Shown here: one piece after another, positions 1 through 13,400 of the stretch | Position numbering within the stretch: the first letter of the stretch is position 1 | Layout: the number at the start of each line of letters is the position of its first letter | Assembly (NCBI GenBank): GCA_037976565.1 | Contig: CP137666.1 | Location: 53,843,271 to 53,907,270, forward strand | Direction of reading: 5' to 3' | Length of the DNA: 64,000 nucleotides | From: Mesocentrotus franciscanus | Taxonomy: Eukaryota > Echinodermata > Echinoidea > Camarodonta > Strongylocentrotidae | Program-made: the position numbers and the translations under genes | Notes under the pieces: model-generated | Database searches by the model: none | Told to the model about the DNA's origin: nothing | Seen by the model: only the letters and a program-made list of their open reading frames with translations

Positions 1-1801
1 CATTCGGCATCGTGGAGAGGACAAAAATGTGTTTAACTCGCATGTGAATGTTCGACAGTGCATTTATTCTACATACACATATTACGTCAAATAATTTGAT
101 CAATTTCATTATGAATTATTTACAATATTTCCAGATATCTACATAATGTACATAATATATTATTTCGATTACTCTCCCGGCGTTTGGCAAATATTAATAT
201 GATGACCTGATGATATATTATTATATGACTGCATTGTTTTTGTTCTAGACAAAGATGCTGCTGAGAGCTAAACGGACGATAACCCTATATGTAAAGTGAT
301 ATTATTTGACGCCATTCTCACTCTCAATAGACGTACACAAGAGTTTGTCTTCAGTAGGACAGGGTGGATAGGACATGACACATTCTTTATCAAGATGTTT
401 ATCTCTGCATTCCCCTGTCTGAATTTGAATACATCTCTGGTTAACCTCTACATGCATTTAATCTTTCCTGAGGATGTCACATAACATAATTATAATCAAC
501 AGCATAAAAGTGAGATCTAAAATGATGAGAATAACTGAATGATTTGAATAACAGAAATATAAAAGGCGTTGTTTAATGAGTTTTAGTCAGAAAGAATCAC
601 ATTCAGGTCAAACAAGTCTCACATACTTATGATATGGATCTTTTCTTAACAAAAAGTAGGTCATGCACGTCAATATGACCCCCATTACACATGTACTCGT
701 TTCAACAATACACACATCTTCACCAGTTTTTAGCGTATTAAAATTAAAATTTGAGAAAACAACTGAAGGGCGCTTTTGCATTTCGATGATAGTAAATGAA
801 ACAGTATCAATTCTGTACTTGTTTGACCGTAAAATAATACGAGGTAAGTATTTGATACATTGTCAGACATGACAGTTGCAATCGGTTGGAGCCAAGACAA
901 GAATGGACGGCGTCCAAACCAATCAACAACTTTCCTACGACAAATTTATATATCAATAATAATAAGTAGGCCACTAAACAGTCATGTTGTCATGTTATTC
1001 GGCCAGCAAACAGAGAAAACACGATAAAGAGTTCTTACTGCTTTGTGGGGGTAAAGAATATTTGATGACGATAAATACAAAACGAAATTAAATCAATAAT
1101 GTTGGTCGTAAAATGTAAAGATTGATGAAACACAAGAAATTAAAACATAAAGATATAATAGGCCGTAAAGACAACAGTTGCTGGAGGAGAGAGAAAGAGC
1201 GAGCATAATCAAGATAATTGAGCGAGCACTGGCAATACTATGTCACAAAGTGGTATGACAGACTAATAATTGTAATGATACAAGTGTGTGTAAGGTGGCA
1301 AAAAATCATTACACATGAGGTATCTTGTTCGGGGGTTACCTATTCGCAGTGGATTGGATGACGATGTATTCTTACATCTGTTCCGCATCACACTTCATTC
1401 CTCTATGGCTAGTATCAATTAAATCACCGGATTGCCTAAATTTGTAACGGAAAGGCATTCACATTTCCTTCTGATTGAAAATCTCGAGATTGACGAGATT
1501 AGCGGGCATGTGGGAATCCCGGCGTACATAATTTACGCTCAACAGATTTTTGTTTTTTTATTTTTTTTATTTTATAGATCATCGTCGTCTCTTATTTAAA
1601 TGTAGATTAGGAAATACAATGTTTCATCTCAAGATAATGGTTACTCCTGTCCTCAAAAGGAGATTGATTTTAATGGGTTATCGAGAAAAATATGATCCCA
1701 AGTTTTCACATTTACTTCGTGCTAGGTTAATGTCCTTCTGATTCTCGACTGGTTTGTCTTATCTCGAGCCACTTTCTTTGCTCATCACTCTCCTCCTTTC
1801 C
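1..1801. other. 3' flank of engrailed, no gene recognised
   Basis: AT-rich DNA with only short chance open frames. A longer 3' UTR could reach into it. A TGTGGGAA motif (Su(H)/CBF1-type) occurs near 1508-1516. I see no repeat family, RNA gene or conserved coding segment. Confidence 0.6.
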
Positions 1802-1807
1802 TTTATT
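1802..1807 (-). terminator. candidate engrailed poly(A) signal AATAAA
   Basis: First canonical AATAAA on the minus strand after the stop codon, about 390 nt into the presumed 3' UTR. Further AATAAA copies lie at about 1566-1571 and 1557-1562. The hexamer is common in AT-rich DNA, and which copy is used cannot be told from sequence alone. Confidence 0.35.
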
Positions 1808-2196
1808 ATCATTATTCATTCTTATGATTGATTTACATTATTATCGTCTTTCGAAACTTTTGTTTCTTGCAATTGTCTCTTCTGTCCTTCATTGTGATTA
1901 CGCACTCGATCATCTCGGCTAGATCTTGGGTAGTTTGCTGGCATTTTTGCGGCAGTGATGAAGTTACAAATTTTAATATCTTTGTGTATGATTTTGACGA
2001 ACACGTATACTTTGCTTCAAAGGGTTGATCCTTCAACAAACCCGAATAACGATGTGTGATGCAATCCACTAACAATTTGCTCTTCCTAAGGTCACCTCTT
2101 CCTTCAGCCGTCAACACAGAATAGTTATTGAATATAATATACTTCTATTATCATATAATATTCTCCGAGAGTTAGGTGGTCTCTGCTGTATGTATG

Positions 2197-2597
2197 TTAA
2201 TGTGTCAACGAATCCCCATCAGAATCACTTGTGTAGTCCGATCTACTGCAATCCCCGCTGGCATTTTGTCCGTTCATGAGCTTCGTGTCCATATCGTCTC
2301 CATCCAAAGGGACCGTCGAATGGTTGTAAAGACCCTGTGCCATCAGTTGTCTGGCCAAACCATTCTTGAGTCCAGTGGCCTTCTTGATTTTGGCTCGCTT
2401 GTTCTGGAACCAGATTTTGATCTGGGATTCGCTCAGTGTGAGTTCTTTGGCCAGGGCTCTTCGGCGTTGTTCGGTCAGGTAGTTGCTCTGTTGAAATTCT
2501 TGTTTCAGTCTCTGGAGTTGGGACGCGCTGAAGGCAGTGCGAGGACGCTTCTCATCGGCTTTCTTTTCCCGCCGTTTCACCTTGCGTGTCCGAGGTC
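2197..2597 (-). CDS. en: engrailed homeobox protein, coding exon 2 (EH3, homeodomain, EH5, C-terminus)
   Basis: Second and last coding exon, residues 120-252 plus stop TAA at 2199-2197. It starts in phase 1 after the acceptor AG at 2599-2598. A perfect branch site CTAAC (A at 2639) and a pyrimidine tract (about 2609-2633) support that acceptor. Residues 121-134 are the basic EH3 linker. Residues 135-194 are the homeodomain (EH4), with helix 3 reading [17 protein letters not shown]. Trp182, Phe183, Gln184 and Asn185 are homeodomain positions 48-51; Gln50 and Asn51 specify TAATT-type DNA contacts. Residues 195-214 ([20 protein letters not shown]) are the engrailed-only EH5 block. The C-terminal tail, about 218-252, is rich in Asp and Ser. 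All homeodomain core residues are present and the frame is intact, so the gene looks functional. At 252 residues it is short for the family (fly and vertebrate proteins are longer), mainly through a short N-terminus. Confidence 0.98.
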
Positions 2598-4462
2598 CTG
2601 TGGTAATTGGAAACAACAACAAAAACAAAAGGGTTTCGTTAGCAAAAAAAATCAATATATTACTAGATGAATATTATTATTGCATTAAAAAATTCATGGA
2701 AATACATCCGAATTACTAGAAAAATAACTATGGGGCCATAATAATGACTCATTTCTTCTTTAACAAATTTAGAGTTATATTCTGCATTTTCAATGATTTT
2801 CATGCGTAAAATATGAAGAGAACAAAAATGTTTGGATTTTCGGAAGAGACAAATTTTGAGATATTGCATTCTGTTCAATTCCAAGTTTATGAATATAAGT
2901 AATATTTAGTAAACTTTTTAAATGATAACAATAAGATAAACAAGCTTACTACAGCCCCCCAGTCGACAAAACCCCGGCACATTACTACATTCCATCGCAA
3001 AAGAGTCAAAGTTAAAGCCGGGAATGTTGGCATGCGGTTGCTCTCCTATTGAGTGAAACTAGTAATAGGAAGAATAAAAATGTTGACGGATGATGTTAAT
3101 GACACTTTAATCGACGATAAAACGATGTAGTACTTCTTGCCACTAAGTGCATGAACTCCTGTCTCTATAATGTAGACAGGCCAAGAACAGACATACAACT
3201 TTCAAGCCTGTGGCGCCCTCAAATGATTTCAGATAGTCATTGATAATTAAATTAATAATATTAAAACATTCACAACACATTCACTTTCCTGACACCTATG
3301 AAAATCAAACAGAAATCGGGCATAACATTTTTTTTTCCTACTACTTGGAGATATCCGTACAAACCAAACTTAAACGTTCAAAAGTTAAAGTTTGCGCCCA
3401 AACAGTTTTATAGCAGCGCCAAGGGGGCAGGGTTAAATTTCAAGAGGAGTAAAAGTGTACTTTTATGGGTAAGAATCTTTATTTCTTGGTATGTAATATC
3501 GGAAGATATTAGATATATACTACTTAAAAATAAAAAAACATTAAGAAAAGAATTGGTGTGGATAATAATTACGACCATTGTGTTTAATTAGTAGGAAAAA
3601 TAGTGGAGTCACATTTTATCTGTGTTTTCCTGAACGACAGTGTGAAGTTTTTGTTTGCTTTGCACAAAATCAGCCAAGCAGTCTTCTTATTTTTATGAAC
3701 AGGATATCATGCAAAATGCACGCTCGTGAATAATGCATTTTACTCTACACATTATAAAAACACCAAAAACATGATAGGTATTTCGCTAAACCTTTATAAA
3801 TAAAGTTTTAGAGGTGAATAAAACATGTTTGGCATAATTACATTCACCTTGGAAGAGAATCTAGAAACAGGTGAAAAGAGAATTTGATTCAATATTTTAC
3901 GCTTTTATTCTAGAAAATTATTGAATGTTTCAACACGAAACATTTGATTGACACAGATGTCTATTTCGGTAGGAAAATGTGCGAATTCATGTCCGCAACT
4001 TAACTGTATATTAAACCATTCTATAAACTCTCTTCAATAAAGTTGTATCATTTTCATCTGCTTTTTTGATGAAGCTAATCAAAAATGTGTCATCTTATTT
4101 TCTGGGATGCCAGTAACACCTTAAAAATGAATCTTTGTTGAATGACGATAAAATTGAGTTTAAAAATAGCAGACGTTTTAAATAAGTCCTCGGAGTTAGT
4201 ACCTGTACTTTTATTTCACCAAACGTACTTTCCATTCCTAAAGGTATGAAAGCGGTCAACCTTAAGACAAGGTGAACGGTTAACATAAGAAATTAAGAGT
4301 TAAGTTGTTACACTTAATATGTTTCTACAAAACGATTAGCGGTCCTTACAAGATGAGTCCACAGATATATTCTGAAAAGAAGATGGTCTCAGGCGGATAG
4401 ATTTTCATGATTGTTTATATTCAAGATAACTGTAAAGAAAATTCTTTAGTGTCATAATCATT

Positions 4463-4538
4463 ATTTCAAGCACGAGTACTACACATGAATCTGAGCAATG
4501 ATTTCAAGAACGAGTACTACACACGAATCTGAGCAATT
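4463..4538. repeat. 38-bp tandem duplication
   Basis: Two head-to-tail units, 4463-4500 and 4501-4538, differ at three bases. Each contains CGAGTACTACACA and GAATCTGAGCAAT. Confidence 0.85.
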
Positions 4539-4679
4539 ACTCAAAGATGTCCTAATCAGAAGCTTATCGTTTTCAAAGTAATTGTGTAAATCTTGTTTGT
4601 CAGTCGTTAACGTGCTATGGAGTGGCGGTATTCTGTCTCCTTCTTGCCTCGATTGTATAAAAGAGAGGCAAAGTGATTT

Positions 4680-5480
4680 GCGGATTATGATAAATGAAGC
4701 TCAGATCTCCTCCCCCGAGACTCGTCGAAGAAGATTTATTCTGGCGTGCAAGATACACCGATGTGTCCCGACAGGCCTGGAGTGCACTCATTATGTTAAA
4801 CAGTCTTACATTCGCCCTTGTTACTCATTGCGAGCAGTGTTTAAACTTTTCATTATTCATGTGGCGTGTGAGTGGTAGGGATAAACCCCAGCTAGGATGT
4901 CTTCCAGCTTCATTGACCAAGTGGCGCATGACGGCGATAATGACGAGGGTGCGAAACGCACGTCCCTTCTTCGAGTGAAGCAACGGTGATTTTCGTTTTC
5001 TCTTAGGTCCCATGGCGTCGGAAGCGAGGAGGCGGCACGGGTGAAGACTACCCTTTCCGCTATTCCTTGGTGCGATGCTTTCCAACTCGTAATGGAGCCT
5101 GGGGTTAGGTTAATGAGGCGAAGCGGCGCGCGCGCTCTGCGATTTCACACCTCCGCGCGACTACAGATTGGCCACTTTATCGCCGAGATTGCCCCCTCTA
5201 GGCTCCTATTACCAGGCGTGTGTTGCAACTCATTATCGTCCTATACCATGCTTTGCTATAGCTGCTCGTAATTGGCGAGGAAGCGCGATGACGGGGGAGT
5301 GAGTCTATAATGACCCTAAACGCCAATCGAGACACGTAAATGATATCTTTGTGATTGCGATATTGAGACGTCGTTGCCAATACGAAAATCATTTGAAAGT
5401 CATTACAAGGGCTTATCGGTGTGTCTATGCAAGATGCACCTCGGGCTCAACGCAAGCGTCCCGCGGGAGAGGCCAATCTT
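4680..5480. other. GC-richer low-repeat block near the 3' end of the intron
   Basis: Overlapping open frames exist on both strands, none recognisable. The block stands out from the AT-rich intron by composition and absence of repeats, as expected for an exon-free conserved noncoding element. Candidate only. Confidence 0.3.
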
Positions 5481-6170
5481 GATAGATAATAACCCAGATG
5501 CGATATCAGCCGAACAGAAATGAATTCAATTCGCAGAGATCGGCGAGCATTTTCACACCACAGGCAGTTGATGCGCAAGATACCGTTCCCCCATCTCTAC
5601 CCCAGCCCTCCAGAAACCAACGCTGACAAACACAACGTTGGTTATACATTGAATGACTCTTCAGAGACCCCATCCGAAAGATCTTCCACATCTGTTGCGA
5701 TGACATTTTGACGACGTTCATTATCATGCCCAACCTTGCCCGTGCCCGCGAAAAAAACATCCACAATGTGAAAGAACTGAAAAGTTCATCATCAGCATAT
5801 GTCGCTTAATGAGAGGAGAATAGTAATGATTATTAACCATTAAGGTAACCATTCATCTGGATAGACAATTCCATTTGAGGGGAAGTCTTCTGGGGGTCGT
5901 TAATGGATCATTCTCCTAGAGTACGACAGAGAGGTTAATCACTGATCAACGTCAGAAGTCCTATTCCATCTTCTCTCCGCAACGAAACCGCGAGAAGCGA
6001 TACCCCTTCTTGCACAATCACGGCTCTTTTATTTCAAATAAATCATTTTTCTTTTCCAGACGCAGATCTAATAATTCATTCTGATATTTCCTTACCCATA
6101 ATTTCACCCTCGGGTGTATAATCATTATTTTGACTGAGGCTGTGGATTGTAGTGGCACTATAGCGCTACT

Positions 6171-6206
6171 CTATATAAAGAGCATTACGCCATGCAAGCA
6201 TTCAGA
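6171..6206 (+). promoter_or_regulatory. TATA box with initiator-like spacing
   Basis: CTATATAAAG at 6171-6180 is followed about 30 bp later by TTCAGATTC, an initiator-like sequence. The downstream frame from the ATG near 6219 is only about 33 codons and unrecognised. It could start an intronic noncoding transcript; a chance match is equally possible. Confidence 0.2.
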
Positions 6207-7129
6207 TTCACAATTTAATGATTCGCAGTATACTGACATTGAAATCTAAAAAAGATACAGTTGAATTTACACAACATAAATTTATGTACTATTCTGGTAC
6301 GAATGACTTAGATGGGACTAAATGAATTATAGTTTTTGCGACCTTGAACTTGAATTGTTCAGAATGTCTACTTTAATGAAACAAAATGGGCTATATAATC
6401 GTGTGAATAAGCTAATCTGAATATCAGCTGTCAGCCATTAACCTTTTTTTGTTCATGCTGTTAGATCAAAATCGAGAGAAATCTATTTTCAAAGCGTTTA
6501 CAAACATAATTATTAAGACACAAACTTTGTCCAAAAATTGTTTTAAAACATTTGTTTATTAGCCGCTTCAAGGATTCAATATGTCCGACTTTCACATCTT
6601 CTGTAGATGTCTATAATCCTTATAGGAAGTTATTACGAGAACATATCGACCAAATTTAAATTAAGGTTTACCCCCCAAAAATAACAATTAAAATGTCATT
6701 TGCTTGTATTTTCCAGAAGAAGAAAAAAAACATCCACAAAGCCTGTAGTTACTAGTTAATATGTTCATATTATTTCTTAGATTTGACAAGCGTTATGAAA
6801 CAATAATATGAAAATTACTTGAACAGCATATTGTTCAACGTAATTATCTATGAATTGAAACGAACTGAAATATCAATCTAATTCATGCAATATAAAGTAT
6901 ATTGTGACATTTTATTTTCTTAGAGAAAGGCCTGAAAAGCACTCGAGATGTAGGTTTATCACAAATCCATTTGTAAGCCGGACGACATCAAAGCAAATAA
7001 GACCGTCACCGTCACTTTACCATGATACCTTCATCGAACGTTTGTTTGTTGTTATTTTTTTTCTTTGAAATGCTCATTTTATTGAGTTTAAATCAAGAGT
7101 GAGCCATTTAGAATGCGGAATAATTGCTT

Positions 7130-7310
7130 TGTCATACTTTTTGGATGAGCGACGGAGCGCGACCGGGGCGCGTCGAATTTCATTCGTGCGCGTGCACACA
7201 CGTGGCGAAGATGCGCTGTGTATGGACGGGCGCGCGTTCTGGCACACGCCACTGCAGGCTACACGGCTTAATGTCAGCGCGGACAAAGGGATAATGTACG
7301 TTCGCTGGGG
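7130..7310. other. CpG-rich intronic block
   Basis: Locally rich in CG dinucleotides (GACGGAGCGCGACCGGGGCG and following). No coding frame is recognised. Candidate regulatory element. Confidence 0.3.
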
Positions 7311-7795
7311 TTAAATGACAAAGGAACGAGCAAATAATGGACCAGACGTGTTTAAGATAGCATTTTTATCCCTTATACGGCAAAGAAGATCCGATGAGTT
7401 AAACTTAAAGGAAGTTCTTTGCCAACATCTTCTCTTACTCTTACACGAAGTTCATCTTAATTTATCATTCAGACTTTTGATCGGCATTATCTCGTTTGAG
7501 GCATTTTATTCAATCTTGTGAAGATGCACTCTCAATTGGTAGTCGGTAGAAATAAGATATTAATTTGGATGAATTGTATTTATCCAAAAACGAAGTGTAA
7601 TTGGAAGCTATTAGTTTTTGTAGGTCCCACCAAGTCGACGAAGAATAGGCTTGCTCGTATTGACAATCTATTTTCTCTAAATAGGCCTGACCTTTACCAC
7701 TTTCCATAAGCAGATAATATTATTGAATGCTTAATATTTAGCTAACCAAGACATCACGCGATTTTATCTTTAAATCAACAATACCGTCATGTTTT

Positions 7796-7975
7796 TCGCG
7801 TTCGTATTGATGATAGCTTTACTAACTGGGCAATGGTATGGTTCGAGCCGTGTTCAGCCGACTGTGTCAGGGTGACAGTGCGCCCAGCAGTCGGGAGAAA
7901 GCCTCGTGGAAGCTCCTGCCCATCTGGTACATAGTTCTGCCCAGTTGTTTTACTAATTATTGTCCGAGGAAAATT
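7796..7975. other. possible small foldback element
   Basis: AACTGGGCA near 7824 recurs inverted as TGCCCAGTT near 7940. Nested inverted words CCGACTG/CAGTCGG and TGTCA/TGACA lie between them. The arms are short and degenerate, so a MITE remnant is only possible. Confidence 0.25.
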
Positions 7976-8083
7976 GACCGATAGTTTAGTAAATTTCAAG
8001 AATAAACAGAGGGAGCGGCATTTTCTTTGGATAACATACTATATATAATTCTTGTGGTAACTGAAATTAAAGAACTTAGAGAT

Positions 8084-8105
8084 AGAGAGAGAGAGAGAGA
8101 GAGAA
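8084..8105. repeat. (GA)n microsatellite
   Basis: Dinucleotide GA run in the intron. Confidence 0.9.
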
Positions 8106-10790
8106 AGGGGAGGGTAAAGAAAGCTGTATTTTTTTTGTTTAACGTACAAAATTAAATGGGTAGTGGGCGAGTGTGCACATGTGCGCAGAGAGAAAGAAAT
8201 AGAGCGTGCAATATGAATGGAAATCGAAATCCAATATTAGAAATTGAGATATCAAGGTTGTGACGTGACAGTACAGCGGAACAGTACCAGGGATAGCCGT
8301 AATTTCTTCTCTTTTTTTCTAAATCAAAAGTCAAAATGAAAAACAATATTTCAAGCTTAAACTGGAATTGTCGGCCCTAAGAAAATTGGTAATGTGAGAT
8401 ATGCACTGGAATACTGGATCATAATTATAGAAGGAGAGATTATTTGACCTTTTATGTCGTCTACAAGTGGGATGCGTCTATTTCTTCTTATAACGTAAAT
8501 AGTAAGACGTTAAGAAAAAGATACACAACCCGAAATTCACACTCTATTTATAATTGTATTGAAATTAATCATACCCATGTACACGAGAAAAGGTTACGTT
8601 CGTTCATAAAAGGGGGAGTGGCTAGCTTCTTCGGTAAAGTATTTGCAGAGCGTTATCCTAATCATTCTCATTTTCATTAATGGAATTGCAATGTGACAAT
8701 TACTGCATTATTTATGATGTACTGCAAAATGATATCGTTTGTGGAAATGGAGTGATGATGCGAAGGTTTAATCGGGATTTAAAAAAAAACGTAACCATGT
8801 GTTCGGTGTCGGAACATTTGAAACTAAACCTATTCTGAAGTGTTTGTTTTTCACATGAACTAATGCAGATTGCAATGGCAGAGTAAGTTTTTAATATTCT
8901 GCCCCTCATCATCGAGTTCAAGCTCATGATATACCGTCAGAAGAGAAGAACCTCTGTCCGATTCAGATGAAATAGTCATCATAATACAAACCTATCTGGT
9001 CTTAGCCTAGGGGTATATACATCCTAACCCCGCAACACCGGTCTTCACTTGATGATTGTTGCCTGTCATAACATACCTGGACACCTTCTATACCTACACC
9101 CATCTCGGCGACAATTGATTTCTTAAATCCGCCCCAATTCAATTCGGACCATGCACTCCAAAAAACTCCGATCGTCAACTTCCTTTACCACTGCTTACCT
9201 ACTTGAGCTGAGCTATATACCAAGCGCAGCAGTGGATATCGTCCATCGAGATTGACGCGAGACAGGCAGGAAAATAAAGTCTAAATCCTACGGAGACGGG
9301 ATCGTATTTGATTGGGAATATTAAGAGAAAATAAACAGAAGGAACGATCACTGTTTGGATATGGATCGAACCGACGAGAAGGTTTGGACAAACAGAGCAC
9401 TCCAACGCGGACATAAGTGCGAAGAAACCCTCGAGGAATCGACGACGAAGACGAAAAATGCAGGAGGGCAGGGAAAAAAGAAAAGTGCAAACTCTCAAAA
9501 ATGCTGAGTGCGAAATGACAAACCTATTTCCCTGGTTGTTGTCGTAATTCAGCAGTCAAAATATGAGGGGAAATATCTTAGAAGCAGGAGGAAAAACAAT
9601 GAGGAAAGATAAAATCCCAAGGTATGGCCTAAATATTCAGGTACATGGCACTTGTTCGCAGGAGTGTGGTTCCCTCCTGAGGATAGAGTGTGGTTCAAGA
9701 AAATTGGGAACACAGGGTTAATTCTTTAATTATAGGGGCATAAATGCATGATTATAGTGATTAATTACAGGATCAAAGATTATGAAGATAAATTCAGTCT
9801 TATGTTGAAGACTGTCTTATTTCGGAGTATATGCCCACGGGAACTATTTGGCTAGGGGCCTGATGTCTCTTGCCCGAATCAAAATTCAAGTTTCTAATTT
9901 GCGAGGGAGCGAAGCAAGTAAGCAAAAAAAAATGACCCTTTATTATATTGAAAATGTAATTTGTCATAAAAATACACTAAATGGATATAAAAATAAAAAT
10001 ACCATCTGGTTGCCTGAATATGAGGTGAAGGTTGCCCAAATATTGGTAATTTCAAAATTCTCGGAGGGGGATGCTGTAGCCCCTAGCTCCCACCTCTTAC
10101 CCCTATGTTTGAAAATGTTGTACCAAAAACTTGTCGCAATATTTTAAACATAACAGAATTGGAATGCCGGTGCTTGCGAATTGAAGTCATTACCTTACAT
10201 TCATCATGTAATATATGCCCCTTTTCACCTCACACATAATAATTGTTGCATTGCATTGTCATCGCTTCATTCATCGTCATAGTAATTTGGAGAGGAAATC
10301 GATTTTCTGCGTTCTCATGCCAATCTTCACACACCTCGTTGATACCAGTGACAGGGGTGCAGCGACGACCCCCTCAACCATATCAAATTATCACCTCTCT
10401 CGTCACCCCTCATGCCCTGCTCAGGCTCCATCAATGGGCCGGTGTGCCAACCCAGCCGAAAGATCGAGCTAACTCATAGCCAATTCGGTTGAAGATCGGG
10501 GAACAGTCCAAAAAGTGAGACAAGTTATATTTTTTGGCGAATCCATCTCTTTTTGTGTTATATATTTTTCTCATTTGATTTATTTGACAGAAAAAGGACG
10601 AAGAGAGAGGGAAGTTAATTTCTTTTTAAATCGTAGCACTATTTCTTTCTCTTTTTTTAATTGCTAAAAGGTTTTAGAACGTAGATCAGAAGATAGACAA
10701 CTATATTTAACTCCATACATTACACTAAAATATTTATTTTGAAGAACAGAAGCATAATGCGTTCATTTTTCGCACACACATAATATTATG

Positions 10791-10808
10791 TATATATATA
10801 TATATATA
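10791..10808. repeat. (TA)9 microsatellite
   Basis: Uninterrupted TA run in the intron. Confidence 0.9.
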
Positions 10809-10834
10809 CTGTACATTATATATGTGAGTAAGTC

Positions 10835-10925
10835 TGTAATCTATCTGTAAGCTCTAAGACACATCGTCGATGTGTTAAGCGCTATTTAAACCCAGAATAT
10901 TAAATTTTATTATCATTATTTATAA
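10835..10925 (+). mobile_element. possible SINE/LINE 3' tail
   Basis: A segment containing GTTAAGCGCTATTTAAA followed by ATTTTATTATCATTATTTA resembles the AGCGCTATATAA plus (ATT)n tails common at LINE/SINE 3' ends in marine animals. No head or coding part is visible upstream. Confidence 0.3.
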
Positions 10926-13182
10926 TGAAAACAGATTTTGTGGATATCTTTAAAATGAGGTTATCTGAATAGATTGAAAATTTGAAATCAACACGCTTTC
11001 TACTCAATAAAATAATTGATTGAATTAAGGAGAAAACAATTGTGTCTTTTAAAAAGAAAAATTACAGTTCAGAGAGAGCCACGAATTTTTTTGAAAATGT
11101 TACTCTAGCGGCATAGTACCATTTCCACTCACAGGTGCACACAAGACCACAACATACGAAAGCGAACCCTAACCTACGTAGATTGTAACGGAAAAGTTCG
11201 TCCCTCCACCCTTCTCATGGGACATCACTCCCCCTCTGGGATAGAGTCGATCATTCCGAATTGATTTGATAATGTTCAAGAATTGATTCAGATTGACAAC
11301 ACACGTGTTCACATTATGATTGTTTTGATTCGTCGTTTTCCTCTCTTCACCCTCAATTTTCCTTCCGCGGTTTGCCGAAAATTATGTTTGCGCGATCTGG
11401 GATTTGAAGGCTGACGTATAACTCGACGAACAAGACAACAAAGAAAAGAGTTAAGACATCTTAGAAGACAAGAAGTAAGCTGGTGGGAACGAATACTTTA
11501 AGAGTACTTTTGTCGAACGGTTAGTCAACTTTTACTTTCAGAGATGTCAAACATCGGGGGCGTAGCTATAGACTTGCCTGAGTATGGATGAACTTTTCGA
11601 AAATAAATGAGATGTTATGGTCCTTTCCGTGTGAGGGCATAACGAGGTAATCGTCGCTTTCGATTGGAAATGGAAAGCTTTGACGTAGCCCACAAAGCGT
11701 CGCTATGTTTAAGGTGATTCGTTGGAGGAGGTCGCGAATATCTAGAATTGATATTCAAAGGATGATTGAAATGCGACTAACAATTAATTGATGGTGACTA
11801 CTACTACTTTTAGATGATATAAATTAAAAGTATCAATGTCGACATCAATTTTGAAGACAGAGATTACAATGGTAAGGTACAAAAAGTGACAGTTGATATG
11901 ACAAGTATGCGGGTACTAGAATATCGACTACATGTTTAGTGTCAACAACCTCTAGTTATTGTCGGAATTAATTATTTTTCACACCGGGTAATCCTAAATT
12001 AAGCAAAATAATAGACGCACGGTTTTGAAAACTCGTCATTATGACCCAAATTAAGATATACCCCAGAGATCGGCACCCTAAATATATGCTCGGTCGAATG
12101 AAATACAACCCATTGTCGGATATACTGGAATAAAAAGAACGGTGACATAATTTTTCCCGTCCACCGCATGATCTGATCGTCATTCCTCAAGTCCAAGACT
12201 CTATCAGAATCTGGTGCATCTGTGGATGTTGTTCTAGCTACTCCCAGGAGAGTTCAACCCAGTATCATTTATCACGAGAAAAGGAGGTCTGAGAGTTGGT
12301 AATAGTTTCTGAAGGTGATGACGTATGACCGTAATGAAAATGTCATCTCTTTTGGAGCGTTGCGGAGGGGTGCTGGAGGAAGGGCTCTATGATAAGAATG
12401 GTGTGGTGTTTGGACATCAAGAGCGGGAGAAAGGGAAGCACCGGTGAGGGTTTAGAAAGAGGGGTATAGCCTAGTCCTCTGGGGTGCTAGTCGTGTTGAT
12501 GGATACCCAAATGGACCGTGTTGGAAGGGGAATGACCAACTCCGGCGGACGCGCCTTGATCCCATCTTTCCGATATGCCGACGGGCCTCCGATGTTTTTA
12601 TCCCTTCTCATTTTTCTTTATTCCTCTTTTTCTTTTTCAAAACTTTTTCCTGTGGAGACCCCTCTTCAGGAAAGATGCGTTCGACTTGCGGAAAAAGCTT
12701 GTTGATATAGCTGGCCGTACTTTGAGCTAATGTGTGAATGAAGAGCCAAAGGTCAACATACTCCACTAAGAGGTCACTGCTAAAATATTGATATCAGAAC
12801 TGCTCAACTTGTGGTCATCGATTCATTAAAATTTTTGTTTATTGCATATGGTCAACTCATCACGGATAAATATCAATTTCTTTGAGAATTTGAATGAACA
12901 TTATAATATGCATTTATATGAATCAATTAGTGATATTCATAACATCGTAATCGCTTTGCCGTATATAGGTATGAATGCAAACTTTGGCCGCAGTAGCTGC
13001 GCTCTAATACACCTCAAAATCCGTTTCGATCTGTTTAGCCCTCTACCGGTAATTGCGACACTGCTAGGTATCGGTTTATAAACCCGCGTGTAATGGGAAC
13101 CCGGCGGCCACAAATCAACCAATTTTACAACAAAATGATGACTTCATTGATTGACCCACTTATATTTCATCCCGCTCTTTCT

Positions 13183-13189
13183 TCCCTTG

Positions 13190-13220
<31 letters not shown>

Positions 13221-13400
13221 ATAGCAAAGTCTCTTTCTCTGTCCCTTTTTATATGCCTGTCTGTCCGTCTGTCTGTCTCTTTCGCTCTCTTAGTTCATGT
13301 TATGACTTTCTCTCATTTTTTCCTCCACATTTTTCTCCTTCCTCTCTTTTTCCTTTCACTCTCTCTCTCTCTCTCTCTCTCCTTCTTCCTATCCCCTTTT
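13183..13400. repeat. pyrimidine-rich tract with two (CT)n runs
   Basis: (CT)14 at 13191-13218 and a second run at about 13359-13381, inside about 220 bp that is nearly all pyrimidine on the plus strand. The open frame across it is a repeat artefact. Confidence 0.9.

Noticed and set aside
9361..9504. 47-codon Lys/Thr/Glu-rich frame starting MDRTDEKVW
   Set aside because: Short, no homology, no promoter or splice context.
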